A DNA stretch of 64,000 nt from Golubevia sp. BC0850 (Eukaryota > Basidiomycota > Exobasidiomycetes > Golubeviales > Golubeviaceae). A program made the translations under genes and the position numbers. Location of the stretch: the NCBI GenBank assembly GCA_012976225.1, contig JAAVVG010000003.1, positions 682,001 through 746,000 of the forward strand. The letters are read 5' to 3'. Within the stretch, counting starts at the first letter, position 1. Every line of letters begins with the position of its first letter. Positions 36,301-48,505 of this stretch are shown here, in pieces. Under the pieces are notes generated by a model, which was not told where the DNA came from, searched no databases, and saw only the letters and a program-made list of their open reading frames with translations.

Positions 36301-37690
36301 AAGGATCTCCTTAGATCAGTTGTCTGCTCATCCAGGCACTCCTACTTCATCTTCCAGGACGTCAAGCGAACAGTCAACCAGACCGCCTTCCATCGAGCAA
36401 CCTTCTTCGTCTCCCTCTCCAATCTTATCTCTAGAAGTCAGCATCACCGACGTTTCGCCATCTTCCAATGGACCCAACTCTTTCATCGATCCAAGGAGTC
36501 TAGAGTTGATGGTTGCTGTGGAAGGCATGGCAGCTTCTGGTGGAGGATTCGTCCTAGTCAGACGATGGGTCGAGTTCGAAGGATTGGATCTAGAACTGAG
36601 AAGGTCTCAGGTTCCAAGATCAACGGTCCCTCAACTTCCTAATCTCAAATCAAAGACATCTATGGCTGCATGTCAGCTGATCGAATCTTATCTGATCAAA
36701 CTGCTAGCTAATCCTGTGCTCTTCGATCTGGAGGCGACGAAACGATTCGTAGACAAGACCAGGGCTGGAGCCACTGCCGAAAGTGAAGCTGTCAAAGCTA
36801 AAGGAGGTCCTAAGGCTTTTATATCCGGCATGGGAGCTTTTGGTGGAACTTTGGGGAGAAGCGTAGCTATTGGAGCCTCAAGCGTTGGAGCGGCTGTTGG
36901 CAATGTCGGAAAGACCGCGGGTCAGAAAAGTGGGCTGGTGGGACTGGAAAGAGACAACTCAGCTTCAAGTCGGAACAGCGACGCCTTGTCGACGAAGCTA
37001 GAAAATCTTTCGAGTCTATCAGTCTCTTCTTCTACATCAAGTTCTCCGACCTCCTCTCCCTCTATGGGACTATCAAAATCCTCTGAATCAAACGCTCAAC
37101 TCTCGAACTCGAACCCAGCTTTAGCGTCACCTCAACTTGGCGCTGAGGCTCCTTCTTCAGAGTTATCAGCTCAAGATTTAGATGCTCTCCTTTCTGCCGT
37201 CTTCTCAGTCGCAGATGAAGCGTTTGATCTTTCAGGAGGATGGACTTTCAGAAGAGGAATGTTGAGAGTCTTGGAACAAATCGTCAGAGCAAGTTATGGA
37301 ACTACAATCATCAACGCGTTCAACCACACTGCTCAAAGTTTGAGTTCTGAAAGTCTAGGGAACCATCTGGAAGGTTTGACTGATAGTTTCTGGCCTATTC
37401 AGAAAGGGGAGGATGGCCAACTGACTTCGTCGGAACTATCCAATCGAGTTTGGGATTCTACTCCATCTCCATCTAGAACTTTGGAGGAGAGGGAAAAGAC
37501 TTCGAGAGAAGCTAGAATGGTGGTTTTGAGTTATGCTCCAACCCAAGCTGCTTATCTCCTAGGTCCAGGTGGGAAGCAAAGTTGCGAGCGAGCCCTTTCG
37601 GCTATTCATCAAACTGTTGAACATCCGATTACCGCTCTAGATCTAGGTTTGACTATTGTGCTCAGAGTGCTGGAAATCTCTTGCGAGTGA
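33337..37690 (+). CDS. PXA/PX-like/Nexin_C membrane protein
   Basis: Membrane-tethered sorting-nexin-like protein, related in layout to Mdm1/SNX13/SNX25 but without a visible RGS domain; family members bridge ER and endosome/vacuole or lipid droplets. Five exons join in phase: 33337-33485, 33577-33652, 33717-33937, 34142-34256 and 34340-37690, 1303 residues. Two hydrophobic stretches lie at about residues 28-65 (STLLLLTAIYSLGLKSSILIF, LLLLNPWIRILLEL). A PXA region follows with VPLLVRDFVKYWYDPLTF and the LLLTSSSVILSALRAR helix. A Ser/Pro-rich linker leads to a degenerate PX-like segment (LELMVAV...FVLVRRWVEFEGLD). The C-terminus has a Nexin_C-type region (GGWTFRRGMLRVLEQIV, ANAFNHTAQ-like helix). 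A short VGAAVGNVGKTAG stretch between them recalls an amphipathic helix. Confidence 0.82.
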
Positions 37691-38410
37691 TCTTTGGAGG
37701 TGGAATTATTCCAATATTGTACTTTATACTTCTCATTCCAACGAATCTGGGCAGACGTTCGTGAACGAGTGCTAAGTATACTAGGTCCTGTTCTCTGGTA
37801 TGCTTGTTTTCTGCAATTGAAAAGCGAAAGCCCTGAAACTCAAGGGTTATGTTGAAAATCAAGGACAATTTGAGTAAGAACTTTCAAGAAGATGGGCAGA
37901 AGGAAACGAGAACTTGGAACTTCTGAGTCTTCTAACCTGCTGTCGATTGTCAGTAGAATGAGGAAAATCGAAAACTTGAGGAGACATGACTTTTTCTTGC
38001 AATCGAAGCAATTGCATTCTTCATTGACTGATTTTTGGGAGCTGATGAAGCAGAAGAGGGAGGTCAGAGAAGGATCCTTTCGCGCTCTCCTGTCGACACG
38101 CATAACTCTCTCTGGGGGTTTTTTTTTCTTTTTTTTTGTTTTTTTTTAGGAAACAATTCAATTGGGTAAAAGTTCCAGAATTTCTAAGGGCCTTTTTCTC
38201 TCTGAAACCTCTCGACATGGCTATCCAGAGGGGTCGAATGAACGTTCAAGGCCAAGAGGGGCGTCAATTTTGCCTTTTTCATTTTCTTTTGGGGGCCAGA
38301 CTTCGTTGAAACGATGGGGCTGAGGAAAAATTTGATTTTTGGTGATTTGAAGAGTTTGTTGAGTAGATCAGAATCTCAAATTTGATCACTTTTAGAATTG
38401 CTCCGATTTG
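37691..38410. other. Intergenic, T-tracts, no gene seen
   Basis: Between the PXA gene and the tRNA. Long T-tracts lie at about 38118-38148. Short frames here resemble nothing known. Confidence 0.5.
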
Positions 38411-38531
38411 TCTCGCGTAGCTCAACTGGTTAGAGCGTCGCCCTTATATAACACCATTTTATACCTGAAGCGAGTTCGAATCTTGCATTTTCCCAAGGCG
38501 AAGGTTGAGAGTTCAATCCCCTCCGTGAGAA
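38411..38531 (+). tRNA. tRNA-Ile(UAU) with 47-nt intron
   Basis: Fold drawn by eye. The acceptor stem TCTCGCG (38411-38417) pairs with CGTGAGA (38524-38530), with one G-T wobble; discriminator A at 38531. The D arm is GCTC-AACTGGTTA-GAGC. Anticodon stem TCGCC/GGCGA frames loop C-T-TAT-A-A, giving anticodon UAU, the minor Ile codon AUA. The canonical intron position after base 37 holds 38449-38495. The intron contains ATA-bearing sequence that could pair with the anticodon, as tRNA introns usually do. The T arm GAGAG/CCCTC has one A-C mismatch around loop TTCAATC. A T-run follows at 38537-38541 as the Pol III stop. UAU-Ile genes in yeasts also carry introns. Confidence 0.9.
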
Positions 38532-38536
38532 CTTTA

Positions 38537-38541
38537 TTTTT
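38537..38541 (+). terminator. Pol III terminator of tRNA-Ile
   Basis: T5 run six bases after the discriminator base, in the expected place for RNA polymerase III release. Confidence 0.7.
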
Positions 38542-40258
38542 CGCCATCATCTACAGCCCTGACCCACTTCCACTCCCCTTGGTCTCCTTTTACACTTTTT
38601 GATGTCCAGTGTACCCAAGTCCATTTTTTGATGCTCAAGACGAAGATACTCAGCCTCCAGGAGAAGCCCGTAATGACCAATGCTCACCATAGATCGATTT
38701 ATGTATGAGCTTCTCGAAGTCTGAAATGTGCTCCTCCTTGCGTTTCTGGGCAGGATTTGCTCCATCAGAAGATGATTTCTCCACTATGAATCTCTTTCTC
38801 TACAAGGTTGTATCTCGCTTGAGATTGGTCCAATAAGAAAGACTACCAAAACAATGTTAGATTTCAACTCCATTGTGTCAGCAGCGAGCAGCTGTTTTGA
38901 CGCTCACAAGTTTAGAATGAACAGTACCGATTGGGATGATTAGAGACTTGGAGATAGACCAAGACAGGAGAAGAAAAGGGTAACAGATTAGTGGCGTTGG
39001 TATAGTGGATAGAGAAATGCAGGGGTTAGGTGCATCTCCCAAGCTCTCATCTCTTTTGATGATGAGAGCTCAAAGATTCCGAAATTGGGTTGCAGTAGCG
39101 CTTCACTTCTGACTCGTTGGGGAAGATACTTGGGTAAGGAAGAAAATCGAAGTCCTGGCTGGATTCCTGGCTCTGCAGTAGACTTCTTTCTCTCTTTTCA
39201 TTTCTTCGCTTACATCACAAACTAGGGTCCCTAGTCCCGCCCTTGGAAAGTTTCTATGATTCGAAATCAAAAATTCAGATGCAAATCTGCCAGTATCTGC
39301 AGATGCCCGCATGACCACCCCTTTCTGCCTAAGGCCTTAGCAAGCTCCTTCAACGTCTTTGTTAGCTTTAATGCCTCCTTCAAAAGAATCCCTTTCTTTC
39401 TGAAAATATTTTTCTCAAATTGCCCCATTGGAAGCAAGATAAGAAGGAAGATGACAGTGGGTAGAGTATGGTGGGAAGGATCAAGCTGAAGCGCAATAGT
39501 GGAACTGTTGAGGATGAAACTTCGGGAGCAGGAACAAAAAAATGGGGTTGGAAGCGTATCTACTGGAGATGGAGGATGATAACGGGTAAAGGGGAAAGAA
39601 AGAGAGGTAGAGGGCGAGACCTCTTCTTTGCCACAATGGAGTGAGCACAAGTCACCACCAAAAGAATGCTAGGCAACACCGAATACACTTTTGGTGGGGT
39701 CTATAGACTAATTGAGTGGTCTGGATTGTCTGAGCTGCCACTAGCTTAAGAAGAAGAGTGTGATAAAGAGGTGGTAGCACAGTACTACCTTCTCTCCCTC
39801 TCTTCCTTAAGATCGATTTCCCTGCACACTACTTGTTCTTATCTAGCTATCTGAGTTCTTTAGGATGAAGATAGATCGCGAATTTCACTCTTGAAGTTTG
39901 GTTTTTTTCACCCATCCTTTTTCAAGGAGGTCGCCGAAAAGCAATTTTTTTTCGGTGGCTGCTTGACTGGTTCATATTGGAGTTCTCTCCTTTCTGCTTT
40001 CTGCTTTCTGCTTTCTGGAAAACGAAGCAGAACTTCCAACCCGAACTTTTCTCTTACTAGCTCTTTCATGTTGAAACTGTATATGGGCCTCAACAACTAA
40101 AGCCTTCATCTAGCAGCTCTTCTCTCCACTCTGCAACTCAAACGTCACTACAAAAAAAAGTTCGGACTAAAAAGATGATCCTTTCATTTCCATTCTCCAC
40201 CTTGACTCCATTCTCAATCAAAAGATACAGCAATCACCTCAATCTACCCCATCGTTTC
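38542..40258. other. Gene-poor stretch, no gene supported
   Basis: This 1.7 kb has no recognisable coding sequence. It holds an A-box-like TGGTATAGTGG (about 39000) with no matching B box, a 10-bp hairpin (AGCTCTCATC/GATGAGAGCT, about 39040-39070) and a TTTCTGC tandem repeat at about 39991-40016. A 127-residue minus-strand frame at 39267-39650 looks random. Confidence 0.5.
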
Positions 40259-43200
40259 TTACTTCCCCTTCTTGCCCTTCTTAACAACCTTGAACCCGAA
40301 TCCAGAATCCGGCTTAGCAGCCCCAGAACCTTTCAAAACATCACTTGAACTTCTCATAGAATTTCCAGCATAACCAGAAGGACCACCTCTTCCAAGATTT
40401 GGAGCTCCTCTACCAGAAGCGTCCAATTTACGTTTAGCAACGAAATCAGCTGCGAACCTCCTTCCGTCCAAAGTTGAAGAATTGGCATAAACCGATTCAG
40501 CGATGATTTCAATGACATCTGGAGAAGGATCTAATGGAAAGGAGAGTAACATTTCGATGAAGTCGTCGACTATGTGAGGGAAGAAGAGAGTAAAAAGAGA
40601 GGGTTAGAAACTTGACAGGGAAGGAATAGAGTTAGTTGACTTTCGAAAAGTGAAAACTTACCCTTGATGTTTAGACCTTTAAGTTGATCCTTACAGTATT
40701 TGATGAATTCTGTACTTGGTTGAGCATCTCCAGAAGGTTCGTTAAGTGCAGCTTGAGTTCTACTTTTTGAAGGAGCAGTTTGAGCAGGAGGTTTAGGAGG
40801 TACAGAAGCTGGTAAAGTTGGAGGTCCACCATTAGTCTTTGAACCAGCAACAGACCAAGCACCACCAGAAGTTTGAGAAGCTCCAAGACTAATAGCACGT
40901 TGAGTTGAAGGTTTAGCAACAACGTTAGCAATGCTTTGAGCTACAGGAGGAGTAGTAGTAGTAGAATTGGTTGGAGTTGAAGGTTTTCCACTAGCACCAA
41001 CGACATTCCAACCAGCACCAACAGCAGCAGCAGTTGAAATTCCAGTCGAAGTTCCTTGTTTCGAAGCAGAATCAGCATAAGCTTTGCGAAGACCAGCTTG
41101 AGCTTCTCTAGCTCTTTGAGCTCTTAGTCTTTCTTCTTCTTGAATTTCCATCAAAGTCTTTTTTGGTGCTTTCGAAGGAGCTGACCAAGCTGAAGAGGCA
41201 TCTACGACTGAAGATTTGGATGAAGTAGCGGTTGAAGGAATGGAAGCTAACCCCCAAGACATGTTGGTTGGAAGAGAATCTCCATTGATGCTGGCGGTTG
41301 GAGATCCAGAAGATTTTCCAGCTCTTTGAGAAGCAGCAGCACGTAAAGCACGTTGAGCTTCAGCGCGACGAGATTCAGCTTCTTGAATCTGTCTGAGACT
41401 CAAACCTTCTTCCTTTGACGATGAGGTTTGACCAGCCCATGGAGCTGCTTTGGCGGTGGCGCTAGTTGGAGTTCCAGAACCAGATTCAGGCATCCAGGCA
41501 GAGAGAGGAGCTTGAGTAGACCCGGGAGTGTTGGCAGAGGCACCACCTTTATGGAATTGTTCTTCGCTTACGACTCTGACCGATCCAGAAGTTGGACCTC
41601 CACGAACTGGACTTCCGGACCTCGAATCGTCACCGTCTAGCTCCAACTTCTTGACTGATCTACGTGTCTTCTTTCCTACTCGAGAAGCGAAGTCATCGTT
41701 ACCACCAGTGTGCTGTTGAGCTGATGATTGATCGGCAGAGGCATCGCTGACGAAGCTTGGCTCGGAAGCGAACTCGACCGCTGAAGGACTTTGAGGCCAA
41801 AGCTGCTCGATAGCTGGCTCTTCAGCTGGAGGAGTCTGAACCACCGGCTTATCCTCTTCCTGCGTAGAGGTCTTGATGGAAGGAGCTGCAGCTTCTTGTG
41901 CGATAGAGGCAGCCGGCTCTTCCGTGGCGACGGTGCTTGGAGCTGGAGAGCGAGCGCGTCTAGGAGTACCGATTGGTCCTGGGACATGAGATTTCTCACT
42001 AGTAGCGACGCTTGAAGTTTCATTATTAGCATCCTTCAGAGCTTGAATCCCATCCCAAGGAGCTTGTTGTTGTTGAGCTTGATGAGCGTGTTGATTAGCT
42101 TCATAAGGAACTCGAGGAGATCCCCAAGCTTGTTGAGGTTCCATTTGAGGAGTATGTTGGAGTGGTTGAGGTTGTTGATTGAAACGATCAAAGAAGTTAG
42201 GTTGTTGAATTCCTTGTTGTTGAAGATTTTCCGATTGTGATTGATGCATTAGATTTTGGCCTCCATTCCAACCAACTCCACCAGAAGGATCCCAACTTTG
42301 ACCATTTCCGAAAGGATCTGAACCTAGTTGACCGAATTCAGGTCCACGAGAGGTTTCTCTTTGTTGATGAAGAGAGTACTCATCTCTAGGTCCACCGAAT
42401 GGAGAGACTCCGTAAGCTTGTTGAGGAGCACCGAAAGGAGAACCGGGTAGAGCTCCTGGACTTTGAGCGCTTTGTGAACCTCCAAATCCTAAATCCAAAT
42501 TTGATAGCCAGCCTCTTGGGTTCACGTCTGGACCTCCCCAGCCATTACGACCTAGATCCGCGCTTTGATGGAAAGGCGAGCTGTAACCTGGTTGACCTGG
42601 AAGAGCTTGATCGATTGGGTTGCGTTGACCGAAGGCACCTATGTCAGATTGTAACTGATCTCTGAGAGGAAGAGAGGCCTCTGCGGCTGGGGGAGGAGGA
42701 GGAGGAGCGACTGGAGTTGGAGCTGGTGGAGGTAAAAGGAAGGGCGTAGCGCTATTCCCTAAGAGCGCGATGATCTCTCCCAAAGGAAGGAAGTCTGATT
42801 CTTGTTCTCTTCTCATGAGAAGGTCGTTGTTGAAGTAGCTCTGAGCATGCCAGTCATGCATCGTAGCTGCTGGGAAAGGGCCTTGCTCATTTCCAGCTGG
42901 ATCTCGATAGAACCATTGTTGATCTTCGACTTTCCATTCTGGAGGCGGAGGGGCTGCTGCTGCTGCTTCACTTGCGAAAGTTCCATTAGTTCCTGAACCG
43001 ATTCCTAGACCAGCTTCCTCGTGAGCGTCCAGGCTGAGAGACCCGAGGATAGAGGTGGCATGAGAGGCTAGAGCAGAGTCTGCATCTACATCCGCTGAAG
43101 AACGAACTCCATTCTGAGCCTCTGAAGAGTCGTCTTGGAGAGATCCATTGACGTTGGTAGCAGGCTCAGTTGTAGAGGTAGAGACGCGCCAAGAGTCTGC

Positions 43201-44585
43201 GTCTGAAGAAGCTCCAGCTAAGCTAGGGATTCGTTCACGCTGAGACGAATGACAAAGGGAGTTGGAGAAGAGAAAGAAGAAGGGAGTCAGACAGAGAGAT
43301 TCTCGGCCAAGACCTCTCCAACGAAGCGGAAAAGTGGAAAATGAAAACTCACCCGACTCCTAAAGCCAGCACTACCATCAGCAGGAGGTCCCAAAGGAGT
43401 ATCTCTCTTGAATCTCGAAGGTCTAGCAGCCGAATCTGGTTCTCCAACTGGAGGACCTTTATCTGAAGACTTCCCACGAAGTTTGGCAGAAGCATCAGTG
43501 ACGCTAGAAGTACGACTCCAAGTTCCTCTTTCCAAGTTAGGAGAAAGAGAGACCTCGGATTCTCCTTCCTTCTTCCTTCTGACATTGGGACCAACTCCAG
43601 ATAAGACACCACCTTGAATGCCAGCGAAGCGATCTCGATGAGATGAAGTAGCGGTTGGAGAATGAAGAGCAGATCCAGTCCCACCAGAAGGTCTTTGAAA
43701 CAATCCACCACTACGTTCTCTTTCTCTTTCAGTTCTATCTCCAGTTCCTACACCTCCTCCAGTAGAGCGAGGATTAGAATTGATAGAGGATGTTCCACCA
43801 GATTCGACCCCATTCGGAGAACGTAGGGAAGAGAAATCACGTTCTTGAGCTCCAGGGACCTGTAGATAAGGAATTGAGAACCCAAGCAATCAGAAAAATC
43901 AGTCTTACTTCCGAGTTGATTTGTGTAGAGATGGGACCTTCGATGATGATACGCCCTTCTTCCTCCTCTCGAGTCTCATTCCTCACTCTACATCTCAACC
44001 CCTGTTGGCCTTCCCAACTTGCACTCCATCTTGACTTACTTTTTTCTTCAATCCAGTTCCATTGGTAGTAGGAGTACTTCCAGGAGAAGTAGGGTCTACA
44101 GTAGCTGCGGCAGTAGATTGATCCAAAGGATTTGTCGCTCCACCAGCATACAAGCTCAAAAGACGCTCTCTACTATAACGTAGGTTTGAATCCTTTTGAT
44201 TAGATTCAGCTTCATTGGTATCAGCAGTCAAAGCTGAGGAAGCTAAAGGAGAGGAGAGAGAAGTTGTACCTGCTGCACCTCCAGCAGCAGCACTGGCAGC
44301 AGCAGCGAAGGAGAAACCACCAGGGGAACGAATTGAAGGGTTCTTGACTGGAGTTGGACCCGAAGAAGGTTGATGAAGTGAAGATAAACTTGGTTGACGT
44401 CTTTGTTGAATAGTTGAAGAAGAAGAAGAAGAAGAAGTAGAATTCTTGGTTGATTGAGGATTTGGATTGGGATGAGGAGGGGAAGAATCTAATAGTGAAT
44501 CTGATTCTTTGTTAGAAGAATTTGATGCGCTTCTGGTTGATCCTTTACGCATCCATTCAGGTCCAAATTGAAGTGAAGCTGACAT
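40259..44585 (-). CDS. GYF-domain protein (Smy2/GIGYF-like)
   Basis: GYF domains bind proline-rich peptides; fungal Smy2/Syh1-type proteins act in mRNA surveillance and COPII-linked trafficking. Four exons join in phase: 44585-44040, 43859-43353, 43239-40662 and 40569-40259, 1313 residues. The GYF domain is near residue 445: QQWFYRDPAGNEQGPF followed by MHDWHAQSYFNNDLLMRR; the family GYF triad is SYF here, with the W-F-Y, DP-G, GPF and hydrophobic core residues intact. Around it are disordered Ser-, Gln- and Pro-rich tracts, including a PPPPPP run just after the domain. A helical Arg/Ala/Gln/Glu-rich segment (EEERLRAQRAREAQ) recalls the GIGYF coiled coil. The conserved C-terminal end (FIKYCKDQLKGLN, DVIEIIAESVYANSSTLDGRRFA) matches the family's tail. 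Shares a 311 bp divergent promoter with LIA1. Confidence 0.92.
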
Positions 44586-44896
44586 TTCTAAAGAGAGAGA
44601 GGGGGTTTAGTCAAAGCTGAAAAGTGGGTGGGAAGAAGTTGAAAAAGAAGGAGGAAAGAAAGGGATTGACCTTTGCAATGAGTTTAACTCGGCTGCTTTT
44701 TTGATGATTGGAAGTTCAAGATTGAGAGTAAGACGAGGATGAAGTTCTCGTTTTTGGAAGTATCAGAAGGAGTTAATGATGAGAGAAAAGAAGAAGAAGA
44801 AGAGAGAAGGAGATCTTGGGCAAGCAAATTCTCACTGGGCCACCCAAAACCATCTCACCATCTTCCATTGATTCGCATCTTCAAGACTCTGAAATC
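44586..44896. promoter_or_regulatory. Divergent promoter, GYF protein/LIA1
   Basis: 311 bp between two ATGs on opposite strands. A plus-strand frame extends upstream of the LIA1 ATG but lacks family sequence there, so this is read as 5' leader. Confidence 0.45.
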
Positions 44897-46499
44897 ATGA
44901 GTTCAGTAGAACTTTCACCTATAATTTCCTCATTACAATCCTCTTCGAATTCACTCGCCTCTAGATTCCGAGCCTTATTCACCTTAAAAGGATTAGCTTC
45001 ACTCCAACCAACTTCAATTTCGCAAATCATTTCCTCAATCGGTTCAACTTTCACCTCAGATTCTGCGTTATTAAAACATGAGTTAGCCTACGTTTTAGGT
45101 CAAATCAAGCATCCACTAGCCGAACCGATTTTGATTTCAGTTTTATCCGATCTATCACAAGATGAAATGGTAAGACATGAAGCAGCAGAAGCTTTAGGTG
45201 CAATCTCTTTAACAAGTAGTATACCAATCTTGGAAAAGTTTTTAAACGATGAGAGTGTTAGCGTTAGAGAAACTTGTGAATTGGCTATTGAGAAAATCAA
45301 GTTTGATAATGATGATGGACAAGGTGAATCTTCAACAAGTCAAATTAGGTCTGGAACTGGTCCTATAGATCCAGCTCCTTCTCTTCAACCTTTAAAAGAT
45401 CTACCAACTTCTGATGAAATCATTGAATTGAAGGACAAATTGTTGGATGATGAATCTCCTTTGTTTTTGAGATATAGAGCTATGTTCAGTTTGAGAGACG
45501 TGGTTTTAAAAGCTAGAGAAGAAGAATCTGGTCAAGGGAAATCTGAGGGTTTGAGAGAAGATGCTAGATCCAAAGGTAGAGAAGCCACTTTGGCTTTGGC
45601 AAGAGGTTTGGGAGAGGGAGTCAAAGGTGGAGCTCTGTTTAGGTGAGTAGAGAGAGAAGTAAGGCTGGGTTGGGTCACCGGGGGACTCAAAGAAAAGAGA
45701 TACCCCTTCTCATGATCTTTTTCCGAACAAATTTTCAAGATACTCGACAAATGTCTGCTGAGATTGGTACTTTTTCTCTTGGTTCTTACCTCTCTACTCC
45801 TCTCTCTCTCCTCTCAAACTTCTCAGACACGAAATCTGTTTCGTCTTTGGAGAAATCTCACACAAATCTTCAATTCCATCCTTACTGAAGACCTTACGTT
45901 CTTCAACTGAACATGAAATGGTTAGACATGAAGCAGCTGAAGCTTTAGGTGGAATCATTGAAGAAGAAATTGAAGAAGGCAACCTAAATCCAAATCTGAA
46001 AGACACTTCAACTGAAGTAACGATTGGAGATGGAGAAAAAGCTTTGAATCAATTAGAAAGAGAAGAGAAACAATTGATTAAAAACGCCATTGAAACTTTG
46101 AGAGATTTTTCAAAAGACATGGAATTACCTAGAGTTGTTAGAGAAAGTTGTGTGGTTGCTTTGGATGAGATGGCTTGTGAGTTTCTAAGTTTCCTCTTTC
46201 TTTCTTTCTTTCTTTTTCGTGTGTTTTTCTTTCCCATTGCTTTCCTTCAACTGTTTCCTCCCTCCTCCTTACTCAACCTCCCTCCATTTCTCCCCACATC
46301 AGATAACAACGACCCAACTCAATTTCATCGTCTAGAAACTGAAAATGAAGAAGCGAAAGAAACTCAATTCATGAAAAAACCTTCTTCTGAAGTGGATCTA
46401 CCAGAAATCAAAGATCAAGTTGGTGGTGGTTCTGAATCTACTGCAAAGGAAGATAGGGATTTGAATAAGTTGCAGGATTTAGCTGGGGCTCATGCTTAA
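44897..46499 (+). CDS. LIA1: Deoxyhypusine hydroxylase
   Basis: Iron-dependent HEAT-repeat enzyme that completes hypusine on eIF5A in the cytoplasm. Three exons join in phase: 44897-45642, 45827-46176 and 46303-46499, 430 residues (325 in yeast). The four His-Glu iron-ligand dyads are present: LKHELAYVLGQ, MVRHEAAEALG, LFRHEICFVFGE and a second MVRHEAAEALG, two pairs arranged symmetrically as in the family. The internal ATG giving MSSVELSP was chosen because the upstream frame lacks conservation. Extra length lies in an acidic insertion between the two HEAT halves and a Glu-rich C-terminal extension. The second exon starts within the third dyad. Catalysis looks intact. Confidence 0.95.
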
Positions 46500-47230
46500 G
46501 CTTTGTATCTTTTTGAACGACAACTTGATCACTTCAAACTCTTAAAACAGAACACGAGTCGCGGACATATCATCTCCAAACCATTAAAAAACAAAACAAT
46601 GCCTCCTTTTCTGTTCCGTCTGCTCTGTATGCTATCATCCCTCTAAGACTCGTTCGTTCCCTTCCAATCTCAGAACTATATTGTATTCTGCTTCACATAT
46701 GTCTCCTTCCTTGCTCTTCTGACTAATCTAGATTTTCTTGTTTTCTCCTTTCTCTGTGTTTCTTTGAAACGTCTGCTTCTCAAAGTCAATCAGCCATGGC
46801 TGCGTAGTTCATTTCTCATCAGTAGAACTCAAAAGGAGATCGATTCAACACTTGTACTTGAGCAACTGAAATCGGGCGAACAAGAGGTAAGGGAAGATGG
46901 CATCGTAAACAATGATTCTTGATTAGAGAATGGCTTGGGGCAAAAGCAAAGGGCAAAGAGGCGAAGATTTATAAAGGCAAAGAAAGACCGAAAAATTCAA
47001 AAGACTGTTAGAAGAAGCAAAAAATCGAGCTTTGAAGCGAAAAGAGAGAGAAAGACGGAGAGAGAGAGAGAGAATGGATGGCGACAGACTGAAGGCTTGG
47101 GCTTAAGAACGTGGAACTGAAGGCTGACACTGATCTGAGCTACTCGAGAGAAGGTGTTACAGAGATCCAAATGTCAGTTGAGAAGAAATCAAAGGGAAGC
47201 ATTAGGGACTCAATTAGAGACTCACCCAGG
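46500..47230. other. Intergenic, no gene seen
   Basis: Downstream of LIA1. Only a short Lys/Arg-rich frame (46935-47120) on the plus strand, with no recognisable sequence. Presumed LIA1 3' UTR and spacer. Confidence 0.5.
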
Positions 47231-48193
47231 TTAGAACTTCAAGACGAAGCCGTTGTGAGCTTGGAAGATTGGCTCCTGTAGTAACCAATCCTTAGTTTCT
47301 GCAGTGGCAGAGACAGGACTCATGACTAAAACTTTGAACAGATGCGAACATCGAGGTCCGGGTGGATCATGATGCATCACAGGGTAGTTTAGATTTCCAC
47401 TTGCTGCGGACATAACTGAAAGGTAGATAAACCATTGGCAGCAGCTCTTCTAGAAGACATCAGAGAAGTGAGAGCCCTGCCATCTGCCGGAGAAAGAGGA
47501 ATATAGCTTAGAGTTGGATAGACTTTCCGTTAAAACCACTTCATTGCTTTCTCTGGACATTGGGGTGAGTAGATGAACTAGAGTGTTCCAAAGTGTGTGT
47601 GACGTCCTAACACCGAAAGACAAATCTGATAAACTGTTCCAATCTTTAATCGTCTTGATGAAAGAAAAGGCCTTCGCCTCCTCCCCTACAGCTGTTCCAC
47701 CTAATATCACACTACTTATCAAGTATCTCATCGTTGATGTGGATGGAGCTCTGTTGATTGGAATATAACTCCATTATTCAATTCTAGCTTGATGAAGACT
47801 TAAGTGCTGAAGCTTGGGGGCATATAACTTTTTAAAGAAGGAGTCGAAGCCATCATTTGGGGCTGAAGATAGAACCAGCCTGAAGAGCTGTTCGCACTTC
47901 AATTGCGGGATGAAGTCGATCGTTTCAGCTACCAAATTTATCAGAGAAACTTCTGTCAATTCCAAGCACGTAGAGAGAAGCTGAATTGCGAATCCCGGCG
48001 AGACGCTTGACTTGATGAAGACTTGCTTCGATGTGAGAAGTCGTTTAAGCAAGCGATCATCACAGATGATTTGAGGTCCGTCTCCAAACCATACGAACGT
48101 GTCCAGGATCGATCTCCAGCTTATAGGACACCTGAGCGAATCCTTACTAACCACCGAAGGAGATCCAATGGGTGATGATTTGCTTCTCCCCGG

Positions 48194-48231
<38 letters not shown>

Positions 48232-48505
48232 AGTTGGGGCTACAAGGCAGAGAACAATCGATCACTTCGCTCACTCGATCACAGATCTCGATAGCAGTCT
48301 TGTAATTTAGTCTTTTCAATGCAGCTTCCGCGTACTCGAGACTCAATCCATCAGGGATTTGCTCTTGCTCTTGTTGCTCTTCTTTTTCTTCTTCACCGAT
48401 GCCTTGCAATTCCACCTGTTCTTCGCCATCTTGTTCTAGATTGATTGACGCGCGTTTTGCAGCAGGTGTTTCGGTTGAGTCACCGTTGCTTGGTCTTTTC
48501 GTCAT
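47231..48505 (-). CDS. Unresolved F-box/LRR-like gene, possibly broken
   Basis: No single clean gene model was obtained. Starting at the ATG at 48505, a frame reads MTKRPSNGDSTET, then Glu/Gln-rich sequence and a short helix (EYAEAALKRLNYKTAIEICDR). A likely donor GTGAGC follows, then a 35-nt T-tract on the coding strand. A second frame (about 48154-47776) reads VSKDSLRCPISWRSILDTFVWF, LQLLSTCLELTEVSLINLV and LQHLSLHQARIE, the style of fungal F-box/LRR proteins. A third piece at 47731-47452 is in a different phase. The T-tract could be the pyrimidine tract of an intron, or a homopolymer slip that has changed the frame. Either a multi-exon gene with unclear junctions or a decaying pseudogene; the F-box reading is from style only. 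Confidence 0.35.
48194..48228. repeat. A35 homopolymer
   Basis: Thirty-five uninterrupted A residues on the plus strand. It sits inside or beside the unresolved minus-strand gene. Read-length errors are likely in such a run, so frame conclusions across it are unsafe. Confidence 0.95.

Noticed and set aside
38990-39110. Second tRNA gene
   Set aside because: The A box is present, but no acceptor stem, 7-base anticodon loop or B box could be fitted.
39267-39650. 127-residue minus-strand open frame
   Set aside because: Composition looks random, no start context or family sequence, and no splice partners.
44816-44896. Longer N-terminus for LIA1
   Set aside because: The added residues lack family sequence, and the internal ATG gives a normal start for the enzyme.
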